NCBI GenBank assembly: GCA_965644315.1
Contig: CBFFRQ010000020.1
Span: 248,001 to 312,000, forward strand
Origin: Caecitellus pseudoparvulus
Lineage: Eukaryota > Bigyra: Bicosoecida
Length of the DNA: 64,000 nt
Reading direction: 5' to 3'
The stretch's first letter is position 1, and each line of letters opens with the position of its first letter. The position numbers and the translations under genes were made by a program. Positions 1-14,800 of the stretch are shown piece after piece. The notes beneath the pieces were generated by a model that was not told the DNA's origin, made no database searches, and worked only from the letters and a program-made list of their open reading frames with translations.

Positions 1-2870
1 ACTGGAGCCACCACCAACACCTGCATCTGATGCTCCACCTGACACACCCACACTGCCTCCCACGATGCCCACCGCCCCTGCCCCTGTACCGCCATGGCCT
101 GCTTGCACTGACAAGCCACCACTAGTGCCGTTCACACCCCTCCCGCTCACGACGCGCACAGCCCCACTACCACCTGCACTGCTGCCGCTCCCCAGACTCG
201 CTGCACCGCTGGACCCTCCTGAGCTGGAACCGCTGCCCAGTGTGACGCCCCCACTGGCCCCACTGCCGCTGCTACTCACCGTCACATTGCCTGACGCTCC
301 ATGCTCAGACCCACCAGCTACTGCACTCACACTGCCACCAATCACACTGCCATCACCACCGACCAAGTGCAAGGCGCCACCACCCACCGCACCACTGCCG
401 ACCGCCACCTGCACCGCACCGGACTCACTGCCCTCCCCACTCGTCATCATCACACCCCCTGACGAGCCACCAGAGCCGCCACTCTGCACACCCACGGCGC
501 CCCCACTCGCCACACCCACACCATCTGCCCCGATCACCGTGACAGAGCCGCTGCTGCCCTCCAGAGCGCTGCCTGTGACCACCGCTAGAGCCCCCCCTGA
601 CCCACTCCCAGCAGCACCACTGCCAAACACCACGCTGCCACTTGCTTCACCGCCTCCACTTAGCACCGTCACACCACCGCTGCCCGCTGCAGTACTGGAC
701 CCACTCCTGGTGCTGACAAGCCCGCTCGTGCCGTTCACACTTGACCCGCTGGACACCTCAACTGCAGAGCTTGCATCATCGCCCCCACCTCCACGCACCA
801 CGGCTCCCCCACCCACATCACCCCCACCACCAGCCGCCAAAGCGTGACCACCGCCCTGACTCCCGGCACCCGCCTCGACAGTCAAAGACTCTGCTTGCAT
901 CTGCAAGGCACCGCCCGCGCCCTGGCTGGAGCCCACCATGAGCTTCGCGCCCCCCCCAGCAGACCCAAGCGACACGTCGCCCACTTGCCCACTTGCCAGC
1001 AGGACTGCCTCGCCAGCCACCAATGCCGACCCTGATGCCTGGACGCCGATGTCTCCGCTGCCTGCCACCCCTGTGCCGGTGTGCATGGCCAGTCCTCCGC
1101 TGCGCCCCGATGTGGCCACTCCGCTTGCCAACACAAGCGAGCTCCCACCTGCTTGGCTGCTGCCTGCCTGCGCTGCAACACGCCCACTCCTGCCCCCCGC
1201 CCCGCTGATGACAGCGACGCCGCCCCCCTTTGACATGCTCAATGCAAGGCTATCGCCCCCTTGCACCTCCACAGTGCCTGATGTAGTCTTGCCAGGGCCT
1301 GTGCCAATGCGCACCTGCCCACCCTGCCCGCTGGCCCCCGCTGAGCCAACTCCCACCTCCACGCGGCCACTTGAGCCACCAACTGAACCACCGTGCCCGC
1401 TCTCCAGTGTCAAGGCACCTGACCCTCTCGCGCCCTCGGCACTCGTCACTGATACCTCGCCTGTCGTCGCTTCCCGCCCTGACAAGGCTTCAGAGAACCT
1501 AAGCCCTTCACCTTGTAGCGCCAAGACCAACCGCCCCACCACATCGTCGTGCAGCATAGGACCACCCTCTCCACTGGACAGGATAGCACGCAAACTATCT
1601 TGTGCGCTGGCCTGACTGCCCCCTGATGCGATGCCTGATACGAGCGGCAGAGACAAAGCCGCGATGCGGCGCGCAGCCACATCGCTCACCGGCGCCCCTT
1701 GCTGTCCACGAGACAAGGCTTGGACGACAGCCCCCACCACCGTCGCCGGGGCATGCACTGAGCCACGCCCATCAACCGACAGCCTGCCATCTCCCCCTGC
1801 ACTGAGCACCATGCCTTGGCCACTGCCCACAGCCACTGCACCGCCGTCCAACACAGCACCACTGCCAGATACCCCGAGCGCTGTCGAGCCCACACTCAAC
1901 GACCCCCCACTAGACTCCAACACCGACACACCACCCTCCAGTCGCACAGACCCAGTGCCGTGCATGCTGATGTTTCCGCTTGCTTCAACAGCGACGTCAC
2001 CGCCGGACTCACCTCCCCCAGCCACACCAACCACGCTCCCACCACCAGCTACACGTGATGCCCCCGACTCAACCCCCACCACGCCACCGCCGCCAACCCG
2101 CACACCGCTTCCACCAGCCAACTGCAAGCCACCATCAGCATGTGTGCCTACGTCCACATTGCCTGCACCAACCACGCCTACTGACTGCCCAGCGAAAGAC
2201 ACCTCACCCCCAGCACCGCTGCCACTGGCCCCCCCGTGCACACGCACGGCACCACCCAAACCGCCCTCGGCGCGGCCCCCCCGCACGACTGCATCGCCTG
2301 CGTGCACTGCAGCTGCACCGCTCTCAATGGACACGCCCCCGCTGCCATGACTCCCACTGCCGCTCCCCACATCCACGCCACCGGCCCCCACGACGCTCAC
2401 CGCGCCACCCGCCACACTGATGCCGCCTGACTCAACACGCCCCGACCCACTCTCATGTGCAACATCACCACCTGCCCCTGCCTTGCTGCCTCCACCTGCC
2501 ACTTCGATCGCCGTGCCCCTCACATGCACACCTCTGCCGGACACTGCCACGCCGCCCGGTCCATGAACGGCAGTGCTGCCCCCCACAGCACCCCCACCAC
2601 CTGCCACACTCACCAGACCACCCACAGCAGTCCCCGACCCACCCAACAGCCCCACATCACCCGATGCCGTCGACACTGACACATCGCCCGCTGCACTCGT
2701 GCCGCCCCCTGACAGCACTGACACGCCACCCTGGCCCTGCACTTGCATCTCCGTCTGCACCTGCACTTGCACGCTGCCGCTTGCGTGGGAGTCCGCTGAA
2801 GCAAGCGTGGACACTGCCACTGAGCCGGCTGGGCCTGCTGTGGAGCTGCCACCAGCAACGTTGACACTTG
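1..2870 (-). repeat. Array module R, copy 1 (partial)
   Basis: Nearly identical to 5373-8242 at a constant offset of 5372; only scattered substitutions were noticed. It continues beyond the left edge. Its C-run at 1223-1228 has six C, which keeps the giant frame open. Homology stops abruptly at 2870, where unique sequence U1 replaces spacer V. Confidence 0.9.
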
Positions 2871-5800
2871 TACCGAAAGCCGAGGCATTTTGACCAGCTA
2901 TCAGAACAGATCCCGTTGCTAGCACTCCCTCAGAGACTTTGACGAGCACATGTCCTGATCGATGAGTCCCGCTTGTTGATGAAGCTTGAAGTTTGTTTGA
3001 GGTTGTTTGTGACGCTCCCGTGGTAATGTTGACGTTACCTGTCAAGGCTCTGTGCCCAAACCCAGATGAAAGTTTCAAAGCCGCACCCTTTGTCACTGAC
3101 GGTCCTGTGTGAAAAATCATATCACCACTCACGCTGGTTGAGGCGCCTGTGCGCAAGTACAAGCCTCCCCCCCGAACTTGTGCCTGACCAGGACTGATGT
3201 ACACCCCCCCACTTGCACCGAATGAACTTCCTTGCAAATTTCCTGTTTGCAGAGAAACTTTTCCAGAGATTTGAGCACAGTTGCTCATGAGCGAAATCCC
3301 CGCGGAAGTTCCTCCCATCGCCGTAGCCGCTCCAGTGAGAACAGATACTGTGCCGGATTGGGCCGAAGAGGCTCTGCCTGATCCCACAATTGCAGACTGT
3401 GAGCTTGATTTGCTTGTACCCGACGCAAATTCAATACCTCCACTCCGAGATTCCGCATTCCCAGTCGCAGTGGAGACGAGTCCAGACGCTTGTGCCCCAC
3501 TTGCAGAGTGTATTCTGAGCTCGCTGCCAGTGGTGTTCGGGTTTGAACTTGACCCACTCGATATGTGATAGCTACCAGAAGCTGTCGTTTGGCTTCCTCC
3601 AGTCCCAAGTACTAGATTGCCCGGCACCATTGAAGCAGATCCCCCTTTCAAGTGAACATGGCCAGATGACAAAGCGTTCCCGGATCGAAGAACCACACTA
3701 GTTGACGCGATTTCATGTGCAGTTGAACTAATGGTGATTGGCTGACTGAGTGGAGGCAGTGCTTGTGTCACTTTGTCCGCGCCAACACGAACAATGCCCG
3801 GATACAACGGAGAGCTCCCAGCCCTGATTGAAACTCTAGAGGGTTGCTCTGGAACCCCGGAATCAGCGCCTCGAACAAAAATCGAACCTGGTCCGTCCCC
3901 ACTTGACTCCGACACAAGGTATATGTTTCCACCTTGAACTACACTATCAGAAGTTCGCAAAGAAACATTCCCCGACTCTCCATTGCTCTCACCCGCATAA
4001 ACAAAAACACCGCCAGTTTCAAACGCATCACCCGAACGAACATGCCCGTCTCCCGCGGAAACCAATGCCCCGCTCGTGCTCAGACCCACCTGCCCACTTG
4101 CAACTGCACTGTGATGGCCAGGATCGATATGCTGCGAGGAAACATGCACAACCGACCCTTCAACACTCAAACTGCCACCCACTCCCTCCGCTGACTCACC
4201 AGCACCAGCCACCACGCGCTCACCAGTGCCAGCCTCAAGCCCCACATCACCCCCCACCAAACCACTACCACCTGACACCTGCACAGCTGACCCCATACCA
4301 GCCAGCACGCTCACTGAGCCGCCCACAAGCCCATCGCCACCCTGCACACCGACAGCCCCTGCAACACCACCCCCACCTGCGCCCGACACCATGGCTACTG
4401 ACCCGGCCTGTCCTCCCACGCTTCTCCCCCCCGCCACCGACACAGCACCATGGCCTCGACCAACCCTCGTGCTCACATCACCAGCACCCAGCACTCCCCC
4501 GCCACTGCCAATCGCCACAGCGCCAGACCTGCCCACAGCGCTGTCCCCGCTGCGCACATCCAAGGCCCCTGACGCCACACCACCACCTGACATGCCGGTG
4601 CCCAATGCCACACTGTCCCCGCCCTCAATGCTGACTGACCCACTCTGTTCGCTCGAGCTTGAGCCGCTCACAGCCAACACAGTACCTCCACGCACAGCTC
4701 GGCCACCACCACCAAGGACTCTGACCTCCGACCCCGCAACAGCAATGCTGCCGCCCTCCACACCCCCGCCAGCGGACACAGTCACATGGCCGGCTGTCGC
4801 CCCTTCCCCGCTCACAATGCGGGACTCCCCCCCATCATCACTGCCATCGCCTCCACCGACCCTGACACCTGCCGCACCAGCCAACTCCACACCACCCCCT
4901 GACCCTGCCCACGCCCCGCCCCAACACCAACACTCGACCCAGACAACACAACTGACCCCGACGCCAGGCTGCTTTGCCCAGCACCCACCATGATCGACCC
5001 TGCCGTGCTGCTTCCCTCGCCCACCCGCATGGTCACATCCCCACTTGCACCTTGCCCGGCACCGCTCCCCAGCACAACACTGCCGGACAGCCCCCCATCA
5101 CTTGCACTGCCGCTCCGCACCTGCACACGGCCACCTCCCCCATGCACAGATGCCCCTGCATGTACACTCACGGCGCCCCCAGCACTCCCCACCACACCGG
5201 CATCGCCACCCGCCCACCTCACGCTGCCACCAACGCCCCTCGCCGCCACGCCTCCCCTCATCGCTAGCCTGCCACCAACTCCTCCATCGCTGACACCGCT
5301 GGACACTGTGACACCCCCCCTTCCCACGACACGCACGCTGCCGCCGCTCCCTGCAGCGCCACCAGCAACGACACTGGAGCCACCACCAACACCTGCATCT
5401 GATGCTCCACCTGACACACCCACACTGCCTCCCACGATGCCCACCGCCCCTGCCCCTGTACCGCCATGGCCTGCTTGCACTGACAAGCCACCACTAGTGC
5501 CGTTCACACCCCTCCCGCTCACGACGCGCACAGCCCCACTACCACCTGCACTGCTGCCGCTCCCCAGACTCGCTGCACCGCTGGACCCTCCTGAGCTGGA
5601 ACCGCTGCCCAGTGTGACGCCCCCACTGGCCCCACTGCCGCTGCTACTCACCGTCACATTGCCTGATGCTCCATGCTCAGACCCACCAGCTGCTGCACTC
5701 ACACTGCCACCAATCACACTGCCATCACCACCGACCAAGTGCAAGGCGCCACCACCCACCGCACCACTCCCGACCGCCACCTGCACCGCACCGGACTCAC

Positions 5801-8800
5801 TGCCCTCCCCACTCGTCATCATCACACCCCCTGACGAGCCACCAGAGCCGCCACTCTGCACACCCACGGCGCCCCCACTCGCCACACCCACACCACCTGC
5901 CCCGATCACCGTGACAGAGCCGCTGCTGCCCTCCAGAGCGCTGCCTGTGACCACCGCTAGAGCCCCCCCTGACCCACTCCCAGCAGCACCACTGCCAAAC
6001 ACCACGCTTCCACTTGCTTCACCGCCTCCACTTAGCACCGTCACACCACCGCTGCCCGCTGCAGTACTGGACCCACTCCTGGTGCTGACAAGCCCGCTCG
6101 TGCCGCTCACACTTGACCCGCTGGACACCTCAACTGCAGAGCTTGCATCATCGCCCCCACCTCCACGCACCACGGCTCCCCCACCCACATCACCCCCACC
6201 ACCAGCCGCCAAAGCGTGACCACCGCCCTGACTCCCGGCACCCGCCTCGACAGTCAAAGACTCTGCTTGCATCTGCAAGGCACCGCCCGCGCCCTGCCTG
6301 GAGCCCACCATGAGCTTCGCGCCCCCCCCAGCAGACCCGAGCGACACGTCGCCCACTTGCCCACTTGCCAGCAGGACTGCCTCGCCAGCCACCAATGCCG
6401 ACCCTGATGCCTGGACGCCGATGTCTCCGCTGCCTGCCACCCCTGTGCCGGTGTGCATGGCCAGTCCTCCGCTGCGCCCCGATGTGGCCACTCCGCTTGC
6501 CAACACAAGCGAGCTCCCACCTGCTTGGCTGCTGCCTGCCTGCGCTGCAACACGCCCACTCCTGCCCCCCGCCCCGCTGATGACAGCGACGCCGCCCCCC
6601 TCTGACATGCTCAATGCAAGGCTATCGCCCCCTTGCACCTCCACAGTGCCTGATGTAGTCGTGCCAGGGCCTGTGCCAATGCGCACCTGCCCACCCTGCC
6701 CGCTGGCCCCCGCTGAGCCAACTCCCACCTCCACGCGGCCACTTGAGCCACCAACTGAACCACCGTGCCCGCTCTCCAGTGTCAAGGCACCTGACCCTCT
6801 CGCGCCCTCGGCACTCGACACTGATACCTCGCCTGTCGTCGCTTCCCGCCCTGACAAGGCTTCAGAGAACCTGAGCCCTTCACCTTGTAGTGCCAAGACC
6901 AACCGCCCCACCACATCGTCGTGCAGCATAAGACCACCCTCTCCACTGGACAGGATAGCACGCAAACTATCTTGTGCGCTGGCCTGACTGCCCCCTGATG
7001 CGATGCCTGATACGAGCGGCAGAGACAAAGCCGCGATGCGGCGCGCAGCCACATTGCTCACCGGCGCCCCTTGCTGTCCACGAGACAAGGCTTGGACGAC
7101 AGCCCCCACCACCGTCGCCGGGGCATGCACTGAGCCACGCCCATCAACCGACAGCCTGCCCTCTCCCCCTGCACTGAGCACCATGCCTTGGCCACTGCCC
7201 ACAGCCACTGCACCGCCGTCCAACACAGCACCACTGCCAGATACCCCGAGCGCTGTCGAGCCCACACTCAACGACCCCCCACTAGACTCCAACACCGACA
7301 CACCACCCTCCAGTCGCACAGACCCAGTGCCGTGCATGCTGATGTTTCCGCTTGCTTCAACAGCGACGTCACCGCCGGACTCACCTCCCCCAGCCACACC
7401 AACCACGCTCCCACCACCAGCTACACGTGATGCCCCCGACTCAACCCCCACCACGCCACCGCCGCCAACCCGCACACCGCTTCCACCGGCCAACCGCAAG
7501 CCACCATCAGCATGTGTGCCTACGTCCACATTGCCTGCACCAACCACGCCTACTGACTGCCCAGCGAAAGACACCTCACCCCCAGCACCGCTGCCACTGG
7601 CCCCCCCGTGCACTCGCACGGCACCACCCAAACCGCCCTCGGCGCGGCCCCCCCGCACGGCTGCATCGCCTGCGTGCACTGCAGCTGCACCGCTCTCAAT
7701 GGACACGCCCCCGCTGCCATGACTCCCACTGCCGCTCCCCACATCCACGCCACCGGCCCCCACGACGCTCACCGCGCCACCCGCCACACTGATGCCGCCT
7801 GACTCAACACGCCCCGACCCACTCTCATGTGCAACATCACCACCTGCCCCTGCCTTGCTGCCTCCACCTGCCACTTCGATCGCCGTGCCCCTCACATGCA
7901 CACCTCTGCCGGACACTGCCACGCCGCCCGGTCCATGAACGGCAGTACTGCCCCCCACAGCACCCCCACCACCTGCCACACTCACCAGACCACCCACAGC
8001 AGTCCCCGACCCACCCAACAGCCCCACATCACCCGATGCCGTCGACACTGACACATCGCCCGCTGCACTCGTGCCGCCCCCTGACAGCACTGACACGCCA
8101 CCCTGGCCCTGCACTTGCATCTCCGTCTGCACCTGCACTTGCACGCTGCCGCTTGCGTGGGAGTCCGCTGAAGCAAGCGTGGACACTGCCACTGAGCCGG
8201 CTGGGCCTGCTGTGGAGCTGCCACCAGCAACGTTGACACTTGCACCCGACATCCCAACACCTTGCCCTGCCACAGACAGCGCGCCAGATGCCTCAGCAGC
8301 TTTCCCAGAAGAGACAACCAAGCCCCCCCCAGCATTGGCGCCAGCTGCTGTGCCCACATCGACCACACCACTGACTGAACCAGAACCGCCTTGCAAGGAT
8401 GCCACCCCATCACCATCAGCTGACATCACGATGCTCCCAGCGTCACCGGTACCGGAACCCACAAGCAGCGCTACCCCACCACCGCCTCCCTGCATCTGCA
8501 CGCTCCCATTCGTTGCCACAACGTTGTTTGCGCGGTCGCGGCTTGAGAGCCCGACGCGGCCTTCCGATGCAATGGCTACAGCCCCTCCTGCAGAGACACT
8601 GTGCCCTGCCTGGACCTGCACCCCTCTCATGTACTGCAGCAACATGCCACCCGACGTTCCCTTGCTTGCGCCGCTGTGCATGTGCACTGTACCTGACGAC
8701 AGCCTGCCACCCCCTGTTGTCACCGCCACGCCTCTAGCAGATGCGACGCTGACGTCACCACTGGACAAGGAGCCAAGGGATGTCGCCACACTCAGTCGCG

Positions 8801-11800
8801 CCGAAGCGCCGGAAGTCTGCAGGTGCACGGCACCACCCCTTGCTCCTGAGCCACTTGATAGAGCAATGGTAGATGCGCCAAAGTGTCCTGACCCAGCAGT
8901 CACTTGCACTGAACCACCCTGCACCTGACCACGAGCACCAGCAAAGTGAATACTACCTGTGCCCCCGTCGGCCGGACTAGATGCAAGGCTCACGCCGCCG
9001 GTGTCGAAAGCAGAGCTCGATGACAGGCTGATCAGCCCACTCTGCATCACCGCTCGACCAGATCGCAGCAATGCTGTGCCTCCATAGCGTCCAGCGCCAG
9101 CATGCCCTGAAAACATGCCACTTGCAGATGCTTGCGTTCCAGCCGCGCGAAACTGTACAGACCCACCGTGCGCACCCTCTGCTGCATACACCAGGGCACT
9201 ACCGGGGACGCCCACGCCCCCCGTGCTCCCACCTTTAATGACAACTCTACCAGATCCATCTGCCTCTGAAGATCCAGATGCAACAGAAATCAGTCCAGAA
9301 GCAAGTGCAGTCCCTGTCACAAAATCTACACGCCCACTGCCGGTCGCACTGCCACCCCTTGTCAACACCGCAAGTGCAGAACAAGCACCGATACCTGCGG
9401 ACACTGAGCAGCCGGGCGCACGAACAATTGAAGACCCACCCACTCCCTCCGCTGACTCACCAGCACCAGCCACCACGCGCTCACCAGTGCCAGCCTCAAG
9501 CCCCACATCACCCCCCACCAAACCACTACCACCCGACACCTGCACAGTTGACCCCATACCAGCAAGCACGCTCACTGAGCCGCCCACAAGCCCATCGCCA
9601 CCCTGCACACCGACAGCCCCTGCAACACCACCCCCACCTGCGCCCGACACCATGGCTACTGACCCGGCCTGTCCTCCCACGCTTCTCCCCCCCGCCACCG
9701 ACACAGCACCATGGCCTCGACCAACCCTCGTGCTCACATCACCAGCACCCAGCACTCCCCCGCCACTGCCAATCGCCACAGCGCCAGACCTGCCCACAGC
9801 GCTGTCCCCGCTGCGCACATCCAAGGCCCCTGACGCCACACCACCACCTGACATGCCGGTGCCCAATGCCACACTGTCCCCGCCCTCAATGCTGACTGAC
9901 CCACTCTGTTCGCTCGAGCTTGAGCCGCTCACAGCCAACACAGTACCTCCACGCACAGCTCGGCCACCACCACCAAGGACTCTGACCTCCGACCCCGCAA
10001 CAGCAATGCTGCCGCCCTCCACACCCCCGCCAGCGGACACAGTCACATGGCCGGCTGTCGCCCCTTCCCCGCTCACAATGCGGGACTCCCCCCCATCATC
10101 ACTGCCATCGCCTCCACCGACCCTGACACCTGCCGCACCAGCCAACTCCACACCACCCCCTGACCCTGCCCACGCCCCGCCCCAACACCAACACTCGACC
10201 CAGACAACACAACTGACCCCGACGCCAGGCTGCTTTGCCCAGCACCCACCATGATCGACCCTGCCGTGCTGCTTCCCTCGCCCACCCGCATGGTCACATC
10301 CCCACTTGCACCTTGCCCGGCACCGCTCCCCAGCACAACACTGCCGGACAGCCCCCCATCACTTGCACTGCCGCTCCGCACCTGCACACGGCCACCTCCC
10401 CCATGCACAGATGCCCCTGCATGTACACTCACGGCGCCCCCAGCACTCCCCACCACACCGGCATCGCCACCCGCCCACCTCACGCTGCCACCAACGCCCC
10501 TCGCCGCCACGCCTCCCCTCATCGCTAGCCTGCCACCAACTCCTCCATCGCTGACACCGCTGGACACTGTGACACCCCCCCTTCCCACGACACGCACGCT
10601 GCCGCCGCTCCCTGCAGCGCCACCAGCAACGACACTGGAGCCACCACCAACACCTGCATCTGATGCTCCACCTGACACACCCACACTGCCTCCCACGATG
10701 CCCACCGCCCCTGCCCCTGTACCGCCATGGCCTGCTTGCACTGACAAGCCACCACTAGTGCCGTTCACACCCCTCCCGCTCACGACGCGCACAGCCCCAC
10801 TACCACCTGCACTGCTGCCGCTCCCCAGACTCGCTGCACCGCTGGACCCTCCTGAGCTGGAACCGCTGCCCAGTGTGACGCCCCCACTGGCCCCACTGCC
10901 GCTGCTACTCACCGTCACATTGCCTGATGCTCCATGCTCAGACCCACCAGCTGCTGCACTCACACTGCCACCAATCACACTGCCATCACCACCGACCAAG
11001 TGCAAGGCGCCACCACCCACCGCACCACTCCCGACCGCCACCTGCACCGCACCGGACTCACTGCCCTCCCCACTCGTCATCATCACACCCCCTGACGAGC
11101 CACCAGAGCCGCCACTCTGCACACCCACGGCGCCCCCACTCGCCACACCCACACCACCTGCCCCGATCACCGTGACAGAGCCGCTGCTGCCCTCCAGAGC
11201 GCTGCCTGTGACCACCGCTAGAGCCCCCCCTGACCCACTCCCAGCAGCACCACTGCCAAACACCACGCTTCCACTTGCTTCACCGCCTCCACTTAGCACC
11301 GTCACACCACCGCTGCCCGCTGCAGTACTGGACCCACTCCTGGTGCTGACAAGCCCGCTCGTGCCGCTCACACTTGACCCGCTGGACACCTCAACTGCAG
11401 AGCTTGCATCATCGCCCCCACCTCCACGCACCACGGCTCCCCCACCCACATCACCCCCACCACCAGCCGCCAAAGCGTGACCACCGCCCTGACTCCCGGC
11501 ACCCGCCTCGACAGTCAAAGACTCTGCTTGCATCTGCAAGGCACCGCCCGCGCCCTGCCTGGAGCCCACCATGAGCTTCGCGCCCCCCCCAGCAGACCCG
11601 AGCGACACGTCGCCCACTTGCCCACTTGCCAGCAGGACTGCCTCGCCAGCCACCAATGCCGACCCTGATGCCTGGACGCCGATGTCTCCGCTGCCTGCCA
11701 CCCCTGTGCCGGTGTGCATGGCCAGTCCTCCGCTGCGCCCCGATGTGGCCACTCCGCTTGCCAACACAAGCGAGCTCCCACCTGCTTGGCTGCTGCCTGC

Positions 11801-14800
11801 CTGCGCTGCAACACGCCCACTCCTGCCCCCCGCCCCGCTGATGACAGCGACGCCGCCCCCTTTGACATGCTCAATGCAAGGCTATCGCCCCCTTGCACCT
11901 CCACAGTGCCTGATGTAGTCGTGCCAGGGCCTGTGCCAATGCGCACCTGCCCACCCTGCCCGCTGGCCCCCGCTGAGCCAACTCCCACCTCCACGCGGCC
12001 ACTTGAGCCACCAACTGAACCACCGTGCCCGCTCTCCAGTGTCAAGGCACCTGACCCTCTCGCGCCCTCGGCACTCGACACTGATACCTCGCCTGTCGTC
12101 GCTTCCCGCCCTGACAAGGCTTCAGAGAACCTGAGCCCTTCACCTTGTAGTGCCAAGACCAACCGCCCCACCACATCGTCGTGCAGCATAAGACCACCCT
12201 CTCCACTGGACAGGATAGCACGCAAACTATCTTGTGCGCTGGCCTGACTGCCCCCTGATGCGATGCCTGATACGAGCGGCAGAGACAAAGCCGCGATGCG
12301 GCGCGCAGCCACATTGCTCACCGGCGCCCCTTGCTGTCCACGAGACAAGGCTTGGACGACAGCCCCCACCACCGTCGCCGGGGCATGCACTGAGCCACGC
12401 CCATCAACCGACAGCCTGCCTTCTCCCCCTGCACTGAGCACCATGCCTTGGCCACTGCCCACAGCCACTGCACCGCCGTCCAACACAGCACCACTGCCAG
12501 ATACCCCGAGCGCTGTCGAGCCCACACTCAACGACCCCCCACTAGACTCCAACACCGACACACCACCCTCCAGTCGCACAGACCCAGTGCCGTGCATGCT
12601 GATGTTTCCGCTTGCTTCAACAGCGACGTCACCGCCGGACTCACCTCCCCCAGCCACACCAACCACGCTCCCACCACCAGCTACACGTGATGCCCCCGAC
12701 TCAACCCCCACCACGCCACCGCCGCCAACCCGCACACCGCTTCCACCGGCCAACCGCAAGCCACCATCAGCATGTGTGCCTACGTCCACATTGCCTGCAC
12801 CAACCACGCCTACTGACTGCCCAGCGAAAGACACCTCACCCCCAGCACCGCTGCCACTGGCCCCCCCGTGCACTCGCACGGCACCACCCAAACCGCCCTC
12901 GGCGCGGCCCCCCCGCACGGCTGCATCGCCTGCGTGCACTGCAGCTGCACCGCTCTCAATGGACACGCCCCCGCTGCCATGACTCCCACTGCCGCTCCCC
13001 ACATCCACGCCACCGGCCCCCACGACGCTCACCGCGCCACCCGCCACACTGATGCCGCCTGACTCAACACGCCCCGACCCACTCTCATGTGCAACATCAC
13101 CACCTGCCCCTGCCTTGCTGCCTCCACCTGCCACTTCGATCGCCGTGCCCCTCACATGCACACCTCTGCCGGACACTGCCACACCGCCCGGTCCATGAAC
13201 GGCAGTACTGCCCCCCACAGCACCCCCACCACCTGCCACACTCACCAGACCACCCACAGCAGTCCCCGACCCACCCAACAGCCCCACATCACCCGATGCC
13301 GTCGACACTGACACATCGCCCGCTGCACTCGTGCCGCCCCCTGACAGCACTGACACGCCACCCTGGCCCTGCACTTGCATCTCCGTCTGCACCTGCACTT
13401 GCACGCTGCCGCTTGCGTGGGAGTCCGCTGAAGCAAGCGTGGACACTGCCACTGAGCCGGCTGGGCCTGCTGTGGAGCTGCCACCAGCAACGTTGACACT
13501 TGCACCCGACATCCCAACACCTTGCCCTGCCACAGACAGCGCGCCAGATGCCTCAGCAGCTTTCCCAGAAGAGACAACCAAGCCCCCCCCAGCATTGGCG
13601 CCAGCTGCTGTGCCCACATCGACCACACCACTGACTGAACCAGAACCGCCTTGCAAGGATGCCACCCCATCACCATCAGCTGACATCACGATGCTCCCAG
13701 CGTCACCGGTACCGGAACCCACAAGCAGCGCTACCCCACCACCGCCTCCCTGCATCTGCACGCTCCCATTCGTTGCCACAACGTTGTTTGCGCGGTCGCG
13801 GCTTGAGAGCCCGACGCGGCCTTCCGATGCAATGGCTACAGCCCCTCCTGCAGAGACACTGTGCCCTGCCTGGACCTGCACCCCTCTCATGTACTGCAGC
13901 AACATGCCACCCGACGTTCCCTTGCTTGCGCCGCTGTGCATGTGCACTGTACCTGACGACAGCCTGCCACCCCCTGTTGTCACCGCCACGCCTCCAGCAG
14001 ATGCGACGTTGACGTCACCACTGGACAGGGAGCCAAGGGATGTCGCCACACTCAGTCGCGCCGAAGCGCCGGAAGTCTGCAGGTGCACGGCACCACCCCT
14101 TGCTCCTGAGCCACTTGATAGAGCAATGGTAGATGCGCCAAAGTGTCCTGACCCAGCAGTCACTTGCACTGAACCACCCTGCACCTGACCACGAGCACCA
14201 GCAAAGTGAATGCTACCTGTGCCCCCGTCGGCCGGACTAGATGCAAGGCTCACGCCGCCGGTGTCGAAAGCAGAGCTCGATGACAGGCTGATCAGCCCAC
14301 TCTGCATCACCGCTCGACCAGATCGCAGCAATGCTGTGCCTCCATAGCGTCCAGCGCCAGCATGCCCTGAAAACATGCCACTTGCAGATGCTTGCGTTCC
14401 AGCCGCGCGAAACTGTACAGACCCACCGTGCGCACCCTCTGCTGCATACACCAGGGCACTACCGGGGGCGCCCACGCCCCCCGTGCTCCCACCTTTAATG
14501 ACAACTCTACCAGATCCATCTGCCTCTGAAGATCCAGATGCAACAGAAATCAGTCCAGAAGCAAGTGCAGTCCCTGTCACAGAATCCACACGCCCACTGC
14601 CGGTCGAACTGCCACCTCTTGTCAACACCGCAAGTGCAGAACAAGCACCGATACCTGCGGACACTGAGCAGCCGGGCGCACGAACAATTGAAGACCCACC
14701 CACTCCCTCCGCTGACTCACCAGCACCAGCCACCACGCGCTCACCAGTGCCAGCCTCAAGCCCCACATCACCCCCCACCAAACCACTACCACCTGACACC

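Noticed and set aside
4990-6219. 409-residue Pro/Thr-rich plus-strand frame (and its copies at 10251-11480 and 15512-16741), extensin-like
   Set aside because: It is the exact antisense of the Gly/Ser/Val repeats of the giant minus-strand gene; Gly and Val codons read as Pro and His/Thr on the other strand. No start context, introns or domains support it.
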